A stretch of DNA of 43,458 nt from S012-109 sp964425105 (GTDB lineage Bacteria > Pseudomonadota > Gammaproteobacteria > SZUA-140), in contig CAYRLE010000013.1 in the NCBI GenBank assembly GCA_964425105.1, positions 1 to 43,458 of the forward strand, read 5' to 3'. The notes under the pieces were generated by a model. It was not told the origin of the DNA. It ran no database searches and saw nothing but the letters and a program-made list of their open reading frames with translations. Of the stretch, positions 7,353-17,009 are shown one piece after another; the stretch's first letter is position 1, and each line of letters starts with the position of its first letter. A program made the position numbers and the translations under genes.

Positions 7353-10300
7353 AACTGCTGCGCCGCCTGGCCCTGTTGAGCGCCGCCCTGAGCCTGTTGC
7401 TGGCTGCTGCAGGGGGCTGGTTGCTCTACAGCCAGCAGGCCCTGCAATGGCTGCTGACCGCGGCCGCCAGGCAAGTGCCCGGCGAACTGGTCATTGGCGC
7501 CATCCAGGGCCGTCTCGCCGGCCCTCTGAAACTCAGCGGACTGCAGTACCGGAATGATACAAGCGTAGTGATGATCGACGAAGTGCGCCTGGAGTGGCGC
7601 CCCCGCCGCCTGCTGGCGGGGGCCCTGGATATCTCCCTGCTGGCGCTGCGGGGCGTCGATGTCACGCACCATCCCGCTGAAGCGTCCTCCCCCGGCGGGG
7701 CGGAACTGCCGCCGCCCCTGTCCCTGCCCGTGGAAGTGCAGCTGGCGCAGCTGCTGATCCAGCGCGTGCGGCTCCATGGTGCGGAAGGGACCGCACCCCA
7801 ACTCATCGACCACCTCCAGGCTGCTGCCACCTACCGTCAACAGACTTTGCAAATCACGACGCTGAGCATCAACGCATCCCGCTTCACCTTCGAGGGCAGG
7901 GGTACGCTCCGTACCACCGCTGCCTATCCCCTGCAGTTCTCCAGCCGCTTTTCCCTTTCCCCACCCCAGCTGGCGAGGCTGACGGGCAAGCTGGACCTTG
8001 ATGGCGACTTACAAGTGCTGCGCATCAGGCAATCCCTGGACGCGCCCCTGCGCAGCAGTCTCGACCTCACACTGACACAGCCCCTGGGCCAGGCCCACTG
8101 GGATGCACGCCTCGACATCGCGCGCCTGATCACCAGCGAGCTGCGCCAGGACTGGGAAACAGCGCAAATCAGCGGCCGCATCCTGAGCCGGGGAAGCAGG
8201 AAATCCTTCACTCTGGAAGCGCAGCTGGACAGCACCTGGCGGGGAGAAAAACTGCACAGCAATCTGCAGGCCATCAACCGCGGACGCCAGTTCGCCATCA
8301 GCGAACTGCTGATGGCCCTGCCACAACGCGGCGCCTCGCTGCGCGCCAGTGGTGAACTGGACTACCGCGGAAAAACCCCCAGGATCCGGCTGCAGGGACG
8401 TTGGCAGGGGCTACGCTGGCCGCTGACGGAGGCGGCGCAGCTGTGGTCCAGGGCGGGCACTTTTCATTTCGATGGCGGCAGCCGCCACTACCGTTTCCAG
8501 GTGGCCGGCGAGGTGGGCAGCAACATCGTCAATGCCGCGCGCCTCGAAATCAGCGGGCAGGGAACGGAACGCGAACTGAAACTGGAACACGTCTCCGCCC
8601 AGCTGCTGGACGGCAGCCTGGCCGGGCAAGGCCGGGTACAATGGGCGCCCACCCTGAACTGGGAATTCGCAATGGAGGGTGCGGAACTCGATCCCGGGCG
8701 GCAGTGGCCGGACTGGCCGGGGCGGCTGCGTCTCGCCCTGCGCGGCGCCGGCGAGGGATTGCCGGGCGCCCAGGGCGTGGCGCGCATCGAACTGCGGCAA
8801 ATCGGCGGTGAACTGCGCGGGCAGCCCCTGGCCGGCCATGGGCTGTTGAATCTAAAGGGCGCGGAGCTCAGCATCACGCCGCTGGTGCTGAGGGCGGGAA
8901 ACGCCCGCCTGGCGCTGTCCGGCAAGATCGGCGCCCAGTGGGCCATGAGTTGGTATCTCGATGCCCCCGATCTTGGCCGCCTGTTGCCGGCCGCCGCCGG
9001 CACGCTGACGGTACGCGGCAACCTGGGCGGCGCACGCCGCCGCCCCGCCGTCGCCCTGGAGCTGCAGGGCACAGGGCTCCAATACCAGGCGTACAGCGCT
9101 GCCCAATTGAGCGCCCAAGTGCTGTGGCATGCCGACGACCGCCGCCCCTCGCGCATCCTGCTCAACGCCGTGGAAGTGAATGCCGCAGGCCAGCGTCTGC
9201 AGCAAATCGCCCTCCAGGGTGGCGGACAGGCCGCCGCCCACGAACTCAACCTGTGGCTGGATGGCGGCTCCCTCAAGGCCCTGTTGCAACTGCGTGGCGC
9301 CTACCGCGACCACAGCTGGCGCGGCAACATCCCCCTGTTGCGCGTTACCCTGCCGGACGAGGAGGTGTGGCAGGCGGCACCGGCGACGCAACTGGTCATC
9401 AGCGGGCAGTCCCTGAGCCTGCCCCGCTGGTGCCTGCACGGCGCGGACGGCCGCCTCTGCCTGGAAGGCGCCTGGCAGCAGGCAGCGGGCTGGCATGCCG
9501 CCATAACGGGCGAGCAACTGCCCCTGCAGCTGTTGAATCACTGGCTGCCGCCGGATGTCTCCCTCCAGGCCCGCGCCTCCTTGGCGGCCGACCTCCAGCA
9601 GCCGGCCGGCGGCAGACTCAGCGGCAGCGCAGAAATCCGCAGCCCGCGCGGCAGCTGGGATTTCAAGATCGGCCGTGACGAACGGGTCAGCCTGCAATTC
9701 CGCAAACTGCTCCTGCGCGGCCGCATCGAACGCGGCGTCGCCCGCCTGGAGACCCGTGCCGACCTGGGCCAACAGGGCGCCCTGGCAGGCGAGTTCACCC
9801 TCCCTATCCCCGCCCTGCATCCTGCCGATGATCAACTGGCCGGCCATCTCGAGGCAACACTCCGGGAACTGCGCATGATCAGCCTGTTGTTTCCCGAAGT
9901 GACGCAGGCCGAAGGTGAACTCCGGATCCGCCTGCAGGCCGCCGGCACCTCGGCGCAGCCACAGATCCAGCTGGCCCTGGACCTCCTGGATGGCAGTCTC
10001 GCGCTGCCGACCCTGGGCATCCAGCCCCACGACATCAGCATTCACGCCCGCTCCCGGGGAGGGGCCCTGCACTACCGCGGGCAGGCCCTCTCCGGACCGG
10101 GGAAGGTGACCCTCAGCGGGCTGTTCCGACCTGCCCGGGGACAGCCCTGGCGCCTGGAGGGCAAACTGGAGGGGGAACGTTTCAAGGTCATCGATACCCC
10201 GCAATACCGGCTCCTGGTCTCCCCCGACCTGAATCTGCAACTGACACCAGACGCGGCCTATATCACCGGCGTGGTGGCGGTGCCCGAAGGCAGGCTGCGG

Positions 10301-11089
10301 CCCAAGGACCTCGGCGGCGCCATCCGGCCGTCCGGCGACGTGGTCATCGTCACGAAAAAAACAGCGCCCCAGGAGGAGCGCTTCACCATCACCAGCATCG
10401 TGCGCCTGGAACTGGGCAAGCGGGTACGCTTCGATGGCTACGGCCTGAAAGGCCGCATCACCGGCGATGTGGTGATCATGGACTACCCCGGCCAACTCAC
10501 CACCGCCGCCGGCGAACTGCGGGTGGAAGACGGCAGCTACCGCGCCTATGGGCAGGATCTCACCATCGAAAGAGGACGACTGATCTTCGTGGGCGGCCCC
10601 ATCGACGACCCGGGCCTCGATATCCGTGCCACCCGCGAAGTCCAGCAAGTCACCGCGGGCCTGCTCATCGGCGGCAGCGTCTCCCGGCCCCAAATCCGCA
10701 TATTTTCCACGCCGGCCATGAGCGAGAGCGACGCCCTTTCCTATCTGCTGCTGGGCCGCCCCCCCGGCGGCGGCAACAGTGATGAACAGGCATTATCGGC
10801 CGCCGCCGCCTCCCTGGGGCTGCGCGGCGCCTTGCTGCTGGGCAAAAACCTGGGGGAAAGCCTGGGCATCGAGGAAATGGCGCTGGAAACAGAACAGGAC
10901 AGCGGTGAAACCAGGCTCAAACTGGGGACTTATCTGTCACCACGCCTTTATGTCAGCTATGGATGGGGGCTGGTGCAGCAACTCAACACCTTCTTGATCC
11001 GCTACCAACTCAGCGACCATTTCACAGTGGAGGCGCAAAGCAGCAGCGAGGCCGTCGGTGGCGATATTCTGTTCACCATCGAGCGCTGA
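7349..11089 (+). CDS. tamB: translocation and assembly module inner-membrane protein TamB
   Basis: A 1246-residue protein, close to E. coli TamB (1259). A single N-terminal membrane anchor at about residues 7-28 is followed by a very long repetitive beta region typical of AsmA/TamB-like proteins, which form a hydrophobic groove bridging the inner and outer membranes. The conserved C-terminal DUF490 part is clear: a segment with LSYLLLGRP, then LRGALLLGKNLGESLG, then YLSPRLYVSYG and an end at LFTIER. The start overlaps the tamA stop by 4 bp, which implies translational coupling and fixed stoichiometry. It converges on the mscS-family gene with 45 bp between stops, where I see no strong terminator. 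Confidence 0.95.
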   Translation: MKLLRRLALLSAALSLLLAAAGGWLLYSQQALQWLLTAAARQVPGELVIGAIQGRLAGPLKLSGLQYRNDTSVVMIDEVRLEWRPRRLLAGALDISLLALRGVDVTHHPAEASSPGGAELPPPLSLPVEVQLAQLLIQRVRLHGAEGTAPQLIDHLQAAATYRQQTLQITTLSINASRFTFEGRGTLRTTAAYPLQFSSRFSLSPPQLARLTGKLDLDGDLQVLRIRQSLDAPLRSSLDLTLTQPLGQAHWDARLDIARLITSELRQDWETAQISGRILSRGSRKSFTLEAQLDSTWRGEKLHSNLQAINRGRQFAISELLMALPQRGASLRASGELDYRGKTPRIRLQGRWQGLRWPLTEAAQLWSRAGTFHFDGGSRHYRFQVAGEVGSNIVNAARLEISGQGTERELKLEHVSAQLLDGSLAGQGRVQWAPTLNWEFAMEGAELDPGRQWPDWPGRLRLALRGAGEGLPGAQGVARIELRQIGGELRGQPLAGHGLLNLKGAELSITPLVLRAGNARLALSGKIGAQWAMSWYLDAPDLGRLLPAAAGTLTVRGNLGGARRRPAVALELQGTGLQYQAYSAAQLSAQVLWHADDRRPSRILLNAVEVNAAGQRLQQIALQGGGQAAAHELNLWLDGGSLKALLQLRGAYRDHSWRGNIPLLRVTLPDEEVWQAAPATQLVISGQSLSLPRWCLHGADGRLCLEGAWQQAAGWHAAITGEQLPLQLLNHWLPPDVSLQARASLAADLQQPAGGRLSGSAEIRSPRGSWDFKIGRDERVSLQFRKLLLRGRIERGVARLETRADLGQQGALAGEFTLPIPALHPADDQLAGHLEATLRELRMISLLFPEVTQAEGELRIRLQAAGTSAQPQIQLALDLLDGSLALPTLGIQPHDISIHARSRGGALHYRGQALSGPGKVTLSGLFRPARGQPWRLEGKLEGERFKVIDTPQYRLLVSPDLNLQLTPDAAYITGVVAVPEGRLRPKDLGGAIRPSGDVVIVTKKTAPQEERFTITSIVRLELGKRVRFDGYGLKGRITGDVVIMDYPGQLTTAAGELRVEDGSYRAYGQDLTIERGRLIFVGGPIDDPGLDIRATREVQQVTAGLLIGGSVSRPQIRIFSTPAMSESDALSYLLLGRPPGGGNSDEQALSAAAASLGLRGALLLGKNLGESLGIEEMALETEQDSGETRLKLGTYLSPRLYVSYGWGLVQQLNTFLIRYQLSDHFTVEAQSSSEAVGGDILFTIER

Positions 11090-11134
11090 GCCTAAGAAAG
11101 TAGAAATGAAGCGACCGATGTCAGCAAGCAGGCT

Positions 11135-13492
11135 TCAAGACGTAGCGTCACCGCTGCCGGGGGAGGCGCCGGCTGGCGGCGCGGGCAGATCGCGCACATG
11201 CACATCGCGCTGGGGAAAGGGAATCTCGATCTGGTGCTCACGGAAGGCGGCATCGATGGCGAAATTGAGATCGCTGATGACTCTCAGGCGGCGGTCGATA
11301 TTGGTAATGAAGCAGCGCAGTTCGAAGTCCAGTGAGCTTTCGCCGAAGGCGATGAACAGGACATAGGGCTCCGGCTGCCAGCCATTGGTAATCACATCGC
11401 CATGCTGGTCGGCGATATCCAGCAGCAGCTGCTTAACCTGTGCGGTGTCGCTGCCATAAGCCACGCTTACCGGCACCCGCAGCCGGCCACTCTGCTCGCG
11501 CAGCATCCAGTTGGTGACCTGGCCGGCAATCAGGTCGGAATTGGGGACGATCACATCGGCGCGGTCGAAGGTCTTGATGGTGGTGGAGCGGATACTGATG
11601 CGCTGCACATAGCCCTCGGTCTGGCCCACCACGATCCAGTCGCCGGTGCGGATGGGGCGTTCGAACAGCAGGATCAGGCCGGAAACGAAGTTGTTGACGA
11701 TGTTCTGCAGCCCAAACCCGATGCCAACCGAGAGCGCCCCGGCGATGATGGCCAGATTGCTCAGGTCGAGACCGCCGACACTGAGGGCTATGAGCAGGGC
11801 GACGGCTGTCCCCAGATAGCCCAGCATGGTAGTCATGGCCTCGCGGGCGCCGCGCTCCATGCCGGTCCTGCTCAGCCAGTTTCTGTCGAAGCGCTGTTTC
11901 ATCCAGTTGCTCAGATACAGCAGGGCGATGAACAACAGGATGGCGAACAGGATCTTGGTAGGAACGACATGCAGGCTGCCGACCGTGAAGCCCTCCGTCA
12001 CATAAAGATAGATCTGCTGCATGACGGCATCGGAGATGTTCCATACCTTGAGGATGAAAAAGGCCGACAAGGCCCAGAGCATGATACTGAGGGTCAGGCG
12101 CAGCCATATCAGTCCGGGGACACGCTGGCCGGGTTTGAGATCCAGACGGGCGCGGAGCCGGTGTTGCCAGCTGCCCCGCCCCTGATCGAGGCTGTCCAGT
12201 AGCTCGATGAACATGAGGTTGAATAGCAGAGTGAGGCCGAATACCAACAGGGTGCCCAAGGTGGCGCGCACCATGAACAGGGACAGATTCCGGTAACCCA
12301 TGAGTTCTGCCACCAGGGACAACAGCAGAACGGCCAGCAGGATCAGACGTATGAAACGGGTGCCCCTGAGGCGCGGCAGGCTCCCAATCAGCCAGATGGC
12401 CCAACTCAGGTTGAGCAGAAAGAATACTGCAAACACCAGCCGCACCAGCAAGACAATGTGCTCCGGCAGACTCTGATGGAGCAAGGTAGAGAACAGCAGA
12501 TAGCCGATGTAGGTAAGCAGGACCAGCATCTTCAGGCGGTTGGCCAGGCGCCGGGCGATCTGCTCCGGGATGGCCAGATAGACAGCTGCGGGCTTGCTGG
12601 GCGCAAGAAACAGGTGAATGACATAGATGAGGATGAAATACAGGGGCAGTCCATAGGCGACTACGGCAACAAAGGGGATGGTTTCGCTGCCATGGGTACG
12701 CTGCAACATGATCAGGGCAAGGATCGAGGTCAGCAGGATGTGCGGCGCATAGCGCCGGGTGGTGGCGATCAGTGCCTGCAGGAAGTGGCTGGAGAGGCTG
12801 TCCTGCCAGCTATGGCGTTGCAGGAAGACTGCCAGATAGCGGCGCAAGGCCATGCTGGAAGCCAGCCCCAGCAGGAGGCCAGCCAGCAGCATGGCCACCA
12901 TCTTGAGGTTCAACACTTTCAGGCCACTGTGGCGGGCGATGAAATCGATGGTGGAATGATACAAGACCGCCGGCTGCTGCAGGCTGGCGCGAATGACATC
13001 CAGGGCATCGGGGCCCCGGGACATGAGTTGCTGGGCGAGGAGATGGCCCTTGACGGCTTCGATACTGTCGATCAGGTCCTGGCTGCGCAGCAACAGCAGC
13101 TTGCAGCTGGACAGGCGTTTCTCGAAGAGATTCTTTTCTCTGGCCAGTGACTTGCGCTTGCGAACCACCTCGGGAGGTTCTGTCTGCTGGGGTTCGCCGA
13201 GACTGGCGAGATCCTTGTCGATCTTAGCTTCTCCAGCCTCTGCCATGTCAATACATTGGCGAGCAGCGGCGCGGATGGGGGCAACCTGCTTCAGCCAGTC
13301 ATTCAGCGTCCCGACATCGCTGCCGTGAAATTTCTTCAGCCCCTTTTCCAGCTTATTGAGCAGCTTGCTGGCCTGTGCGACATCCAACTCCCCAGCCGGG
13401 CTTTCTTGCCCCCACGCCGCGGCCGGCAGCAGCAACCCCGAGAGCAGCACAACAAGGGCAGAGAGCCTGGAAAAGCGGAAAAGGAGTTGCAT
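11135..13492 (-). CDS. large mechanosensitive channel, MscS family with periplasmic N-terminal domain
   Basis: A 785-residue inner-membrane protein that should gate under membrane tension to release solutes on osmotic downshock. A signal peptide (to about residue 29) precedes a periplasmic helical region to about 190 with a DUF3772-like character. About 10 or more membrane helices follow. The conserved MscS core lies near residues 570-760, with the pore/beta signature GFGLQNIVNNFVSG at about 590, FERPIRTGD, and PNSDLI. E. coli MscS has only 286 residues, so this is one of the larger MscK/YbdG/YjeP-like forms. It is last in a minus-strand run after def and DUF3592, with a 262-bp gap that may hold its own promoter. 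Confidence 0.9.
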   Translation of the reverse strand: MQLLFRFSRLSALVVLLSGLLLPAAAWGQESPAGELDVAQASKLLNKLEKGLKKFHGSDVGTLNDWLKQVAPIRAAARQCIDMAEAGEAKIDKDLASLGEPQQTEPPEVVRKRKSLAREKNLFEKRLSSCKLLLLRSQDLIDSIEAVKGHLLAQQLMSRGPDALDVIRASLQQPAVLYHSTIDFIARHSGLKVLNLKMVAMLLAGLLLGLASSMALRRYLAVFLQRHSWQDSLSSHFLQALIATTRRYAPHILLTSILALIMLQRTHGSETIPFVAVVAYGLPLYFILIYVIHLFLAPSKPAAVYLAIPEQIARRLANRLKMLVLLTYIGYLLFSTLLHQSLPEHIVLLVRLVFAVFFLLNLSWAIWLIGSLPRLRGTRFIRLILLAVLLLSLVAELMGYRNLSLFMVRATLGTLLVFGLTLLFNLMFIELLDSLDQGRGSWQHRLRARLDLKPGQRVPGLIWLRLTLSIMLWALSAFFILKVWNISDAVMQQIYLYVTEGFTVGSLHVVPTKILFAILLFIALLYLSNWMKQRFDRNWLSRTGMERGAREAMTTMLGYLGTAVALLIALSVGGLDLSNLAIIAGALSVGIGFGLQNIVNNFVSGLILLFERPIRTGDWIVVGQTEGYVQRISIRSTTIKTFDRADVIVPNSDLIAGQVTNWMLREQSGRLRVPVSVAYGSDTAQVKQLLLDIADQHGDVITNGWQPEPYVLFIAFGESSLDFELRCFITNIDRRLRVISDLNFAIDAAFREHQIEIPFPQRDVHVRDLPAPPAGASPGSGDATS

Positions 13493-13754
13493 ATCATCCT
13501 ACGCTGGGGTTCGACTGTGGGCGCCAGGGGCGCAGCGCTTTGGCAAAGCATACCGCACCTCTTTCCCAGGGATCCAGCTGCATGGCGCCTGGGGAAAAGT
13601 GGACAGGGGCCAATGATGGACAAGCCAGAACAGACTAAGACAATCGATAACAAAGCCTCATTCAGAGGTCGCAGAACGCATTACAAAGAGCGGTCTGGCC
13701 ACAGCACGCAACATGCTGGGCCAGGCCTGGGTTCTATTGGCGCAGGCGCACCCT

Positions 13755-14180
13755 TCACAACAACATGGCCAGCCCCATGACGACCGTCACCAGGCCAAAG
13801 ATGAACACCAGCCAGTCGCCACCCTGGATGCCCCGTTCCAGGGTGGCGTGCTCTGGCTGCTGCGGGTCGTAGTAAACCTGGACCTCAGCGCCAAGCGGGT
13901 ACTTCTCCACATAACTGGCGGCAAATTCCGGGGTCGGCGTGGTGCCAGCGGGGAAGTCCAGGATTTTGCGGTAGGCAACGTCCTGCACGGTGTAGCTGTA
14001 TTCGATATGCGGCAGCAGATCGTCTTCGACCGAGGCGGGCGCGGAGACTTCGATGCGCCCCGTCACGGCGGGCCAGCGCATTTTCTTGCGCGCCCGGGCA
14101 ATAAGCAGCCACCCCCAGAGGGTGGCGATCAACCCGGAGACGATGAACAGTCCGATGATGATGGCATAGGTGTTGAACAT
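13755..14180 (-). CDS. DUF3592 domain membrane protein
   Basis: A 141-residue protein with one membrane helix at each end (about 5-27 and 118-141) and a beta-rich soluble domain between them. The middle domain has the DUF3592 pattern: WPAVTGRIEVS, then Y.YTVQDVAYR, then YPLGAEVQVYYDPQQPEHATLE. The function of the family is unknown. It lies 45 bp after def in the same direction. Confidence 0.85.
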   Translation of the reverse strand: MFNTYAIIIGLFIVSGLIATLWGWLLIARARKKMRWPAVTGRIEVSAPASVEDDLLPHIEYSYTVQDVAYRKILDFPAGTTPTPEFAASYVEKYPLGAEVQVYYDPQQPEHATLERGIQGGDWLVFIFGLVTVVMGLAMLL

Positions 14181-14225
14181 GGAGAACTCCTGACTCAGCT
14201 TTACGCGGGAAACACAACTATGGCC

Positions 14226-14741
14226 TCATTGCCTGGCGCCGGGAGGCGTGCCTTGGCGCCGGAACAGGTCGTTGCGGCGGCTCACCAGACGGTCGAGAAA
14301 CAGCAGGCCATCGAGATGGTCGATTTCATGCTGCGCCACACGGGCCTCGAAGCCCTCCATGTGATAACGCTGTGCCTGGCCACACTCATCCAACGCCTCC
14401 ACCGTCACCCGCTCGGCGCGGATCACGTTGCCGGTGTAATCCGGCACCGAGAGGCAACCTTCACGCCCCACGGCGTAGCCCTCCCACGCGCTGATCTCGG
14501 GATTGATGAGCACCAGGCGCCCATGGTGCATGATATTTTTGCGCGCCGAGGCATCGACGATGACGATGCGCTGGGCGCGGCCCACCTGGGGGGCGGCAAT
14601 ACCCACCGCCGCCGGTCCAGCGCGCATGGTCTGCTCCAGGTCGGCGATGAAACGAAGCAGCGCCTCATCGATGTGCTCCACTGGCTGCGCCTGCGCCTTA
14701 AGGCGTGGATCCGGCCAGGTGAGGATGTCCAGTACCGCCAT
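14226..14741 (-). CDS. def: peptide deformylase
   Basis: A 171-residue metalloenzyme that removes the formyl group from the initiator methionine of nascent proteins. All three family motifs are intact: VGIAAPQVG with Gln52, EGCLS with Cys96 as metal ligand, and HEIDH at 138-142, where the two His bind metal and Glu139 is the catalyst. The frame is open far upstream, but the ATG at 14741 gives the standard N-terminus (MAVLDILTWPDPRL). It starts 7 bp after the gcvR-like gene. It is not next to fmt, as def usually is, so it could be a second deformylase; that cannot be judged from this window. Confidence 0.95.
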   Translation of the reverse strand: MAVLDILTWPDPRLKAQAQPVEHIDEALLRFIADLEQTMRAGPAAVGIAAPQVGRAQRIVIVDASARKNIMHHGRLVLINPEISAWEGYAVGREGCLSVPDYTGNVIRAERVTVEALDECGQAQRYHMEGFEARVAQHEIDHLDGLLFLDRLVSRRNDLFRRQGTPPGARQ

Positions 14742-14748
14742 GGCCTGC

Positions 14749-15285
14749 TCAGCCAATGAGGGTATCGATTGGCGAGAGGCTGGCCTCGATGCCGTCTCTG
14801 GCGACGACTTCCAGGGCCGAGCGCAAGGCCTCGATGCCTTCCCGGGCCTGTCCCTCGATATGCATGATATAGAGGGGCTGTTCCTCGCTACCCGCCACGT
14901 CGGATTCGAGATTGAGGATGTTGAGGCCCGCCTCGGCCAGGGCACCAGTGACCTGGGCCACGATGCCGGCGCGGTCGGCACCCGCCACCGTGATACGCAC
15001 ATCCGGCTCCACATGCTGGTGCAGGCCACCCTCGATGCGGTCGATATGCAGATGCAGCCCCAGGGAATCGCACACTGGCTCCACCACTTCCCGCAGCGCC
15101 TTGGCCGTGCCCTGGAACTGCACCATGAGCATGATGGTGAAATTGCCGCCGAGGCGCATCATGGATGCCTCTCCCAGGTTGCAGCCACCCTCATAGAGGG
15201 CATGGCTGAGGTGGGCCACGATGCCCGGACGGTCCTTGCCCACCACGGTCAGCATGTACCAGTGCTGCTTGCCTTGTTTCGTCAT
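14749..15285 (-). CDS. tandem ACT-domain protein, GcvR-like
   Basis: A 178-residue protein made of two ACT domains at about residues 9-80 and 95-170, with GKDRPGIVAHLSHAL and GADRAGIVAQVTGAL at the same place in each. ACT domains bind amino acids. The length and architecture match GcvR, which blocks GcvA activation of the glycine cleavage operon in E. coli. That role is inferred, as no gcv gene is in view. The ATG at 15285 follows an AGGGAGAG ribosome site. A longer open frame to 15396 only translates the intergenic heptamer tract. It is the first gene of the run leading to def. Confidence 0.87.
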   Translation of the reverse strand: MTKQGKQHWYMLTVVGKDRPGIVAHLSHALYEGGCNLGEASMMRLGGNFTIMLMVQFQGTAKALREVVEPVCDSLGLHLHIDRIEGGLHQHVEPDVRITVAGADRAGIVAQVTGALAEAGLNILNLESDVAGSEEQPLYIMHIEGQAREGIEALRSALEVVARDGIEASLSPIDTLIG

Positions 15286-15305
15286 GAATGGCTCTCCCTT
15301 TGGCG

Positions 15306-15346
15306 GGTGATGAGTGATGGGTGATGGGTGATGGGTGATGAGTATG
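15306..15346. repeat. RGTGATG heptamer tract
   Basis: Five tandem 7-mers (GGTGATG, AGTGATG, then three GGTGATG) cover 15306-15340, followed by a partial copy. They sit just upstream of the gcvR-like ribosome site. The same unit appears at the left edge of the window (1-14) and, as an inverted repeat, at 21970-22016. Confidence 0.85.
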
Positions 15347-15474
15347 AGTAGTGAATAACGAGGCAATGAAGGAACGCGGTTCTTTCCATTACGCATGACT
15401 CATCACGCATTACCTCTCGTTCATGTCAGCCATAACACCCCATTTCTCGTACTTCCTCAAGTGCCACCTTGTCT

Positions 15475-16272
15475 TCAATGCAAAGTCGAATGAGCAATGT
15501 ATATCACCACTACGCCCGCTGCAATCAGTGCCAGCTGCTGGGCGGTGGCTGCAGGCTCAAGGCGTTTGTGGAGGCCGGGAATGAGATCTGCCACAGCGAT
15601 ATAGATGAAGCTGGCGGCGGCCACGGCGAGAATATAGGGCAGGGCCTGGCGGGCGTCACCCAGACTGTAATAGGCCAGCACACCGCCGACGATGGTGGCC
15701 AGGCTGGAGAGCAGGTTGTAGGCCAGGGCGCGAGCGCGGCTGAAACCGCTGTAGAGCAGCACTGCGAAATCGCCCACTTCCTGGGGAATCTCATGGGCCG
15801 CCACGGCCAGCGCGGTGACGATGCCGAGGTGGATGTCGGTGAGAAAGGCGGCGGCGATCAGTATGCCGTCCACGAAATTGTGCAGGCCGTCACCCAGCAG
15901 AATCAGCATCCCGGCGGCCTTGTTCGCCCCCGCGCCTGCGGCGCTATCCGCCGTCTCGGGGAGATGGGCCTCGCATTCCGTGGCATGGCAATGGCGCCAC
16001 AGCACGGTCTTCTCCAGCAGGAAGAAACCCAGCACCCCCAGCAGCACGGTGAACGTCACATCGTGGACATCGCTGACGGTGTCGTCGGTGATGGCATGGG
16101 GCAACAGGGCCAGAAAGGCGGTCCCCAGCAGGGCGCCGATGGCGAAACTGATGAAATGAGGCAGCAGCCGCTCCCGCCAGGCAAGGGGCAGCACGAGAAA
16201 CACTGCAGCGGCCATGACACTGAGGACACCCCCCAGGAGGCAGAACAGGATGATCCAGCCCAGCAGGTTCAC
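15475..16272 (-). CDS. ZIP-family metal transporter
   Basis: A 265-residue inner-membrane protein with about eight membrane helices. ZIP proteins import divalent metals such as zinc, iron or manganese. The two metal-site motifs of helices IV and V are intact: HNFVDG at 131-136 and HEIPQE at 160-165. The cytosolic loop before them has a short His/Cys cluster (CHATECEAH at 95-103), a likely metal sensor or relay. It starts with GTG at 16272, which overlaps the stop of the ankyrin lipoprotein gene (GTGA). Translation is therefore probably coupled. The substrate cannot be read from the sequence. Confidence 0.93.
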   Translation of the reverse strand: MNLLGWIILFCLLGGVLSVMAAAVFLVLPLAWRERLLPHFISFAIGALLGTAFLALLPHAITDDTVSDVHDVTFTVLLGVLGFFLLEKTVLWRHCHATECEAHLPETADSAAGAGANKAAGMLILLGDGLHNFVDGILIAAAFLTDIHLGIVTALAVAAHEIPQEVGDFAVLLYSGFSRARALAYNLLSSLATIVGGVLAYYSLGDARQALPYILAVAAASFIYIAVADLIPGLHKRLEPAATAQQLALIAAGVVVIYIAHSTLH

Positions 16273-17009
16273 AATGGGTGGTCGATGGCCCGTTGCAGCA
16301 CTGCCATCACATCCTGATGCCCGTACTTGCGCGCCCAGCTCATGGCGGTCTCCCCGTCCTTGTTGCGGGCATTGACATCGGCGCCGCTGGCCAGCAGCAG
16401 TTCCACCACCGCCAGACGCCCCTGGCGGGCGGCGCGCATCAGCGCGGTGTGGCCATCACGGGCCTGATGATTGACATCGGCGCCGCGCTCCAGGAGCAAC
16501 TCCACAATGCCGCGGTGCCCCAGGTAGGCGGCGACCATGAGAGGACTGAGGCCGTTTCTGTTTTGGCCGTTGACATCGGCCCCCCGATCCAGCAACAGCT
16601 GAATGAGGCCGGGATCGTCCTCCATGGGCATGATGGTCAAGGCCGTATTGCCCATGCGGTCCACGTCATTGACATCGGCCCCCCGTTCCAGCAAGGCGCG
16701 GGTCAACTCGGGATAGCTGCCCGAGACCGCCAGCATCAACGGCGTCACGCCCAAGTCGCCCTTGGCATTGACATCGGCCTGCTTCTCCAGGAGGCGTTCG
16801 GCCACCTCCAGGTAGCCCTTGCGGATCGCCACCGCCAGCACCGGATCATCGGCACGGTTGCGGGCATTGACATCGGCGCCCTGCTCGATGAGCGTCAGGG
16901 CCTGCTGCACATCGCCCTGGTCCAGCGCCACCACCAGTGGCGGCTGACTGCAGGCGCCCAGCAGCAGGATCAACAGGCCGCTGAGGGCGATTCGGGTTGA
17001 GCTGTACAT
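16269..17009 (-). CDS. ankyrin-repeat lipoprotein
   Basis: A 246-residue protein. Residues 1-20 are a lipoprotein signal with the lipobox LLGAC (Cys20). The residue after Cys is Ser, not Asp, so outer-membrane sorting is expected by the +2 rule. About seven ankyrin repeats follow, each with ADVN at its hairpin (GADVNARN, GADVNDVD, GADVNGQN and others). Ankyrin repeats bind proteins, and the partner is unknown. The start at 17009 has GAGG six bases upstream; two upstream codons (17015, 17030) are possible. The gene is translationally coupled to the ZIP transporter, which suggests a joint role in the envelope, perhaps metal stress. Confidence 0.9.
   Translation of the reverse strand: MYSSTRIALSGLLILLLGACSQPPLVVALDQGDVQQALTLIEQGADVNARNRADDPVLAVAIRKGYLEVAERLLEKQADVNAKGDLGVTPLMLAVSGSYPELTRALLERGADVNDVDRMGNTALTIMPMEDDPGLIQLLLDRGADVNGQNRNGLSPLMVAAYLGHRGIVELLLERGADVNHQARDGHTALMRAARQGRLAVVELLLASGADVNARNKDGETAMSWARKYGHQDVMAVLQRAIDHPL

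Noticed and set aside
8852..10693. A 613-codon minus-strand frame inside tamB
   Set aside because: High-GC genes give long antisense open frames; tamB is well supported, and this frame shows no domain. The same holds for the long antisense frames in uvrA, slt and nadE.
15306..15346. CRISPR array
   Set aside because: The repeats are 7 bases long with no spacers, and no cas gene is present.
15286..15396. N-terminal extension of the gcvR-like protein
   Set aside because: The residues only translate the GGTGATG heptamers; a good ribosome site precedes the ATG at 15285.
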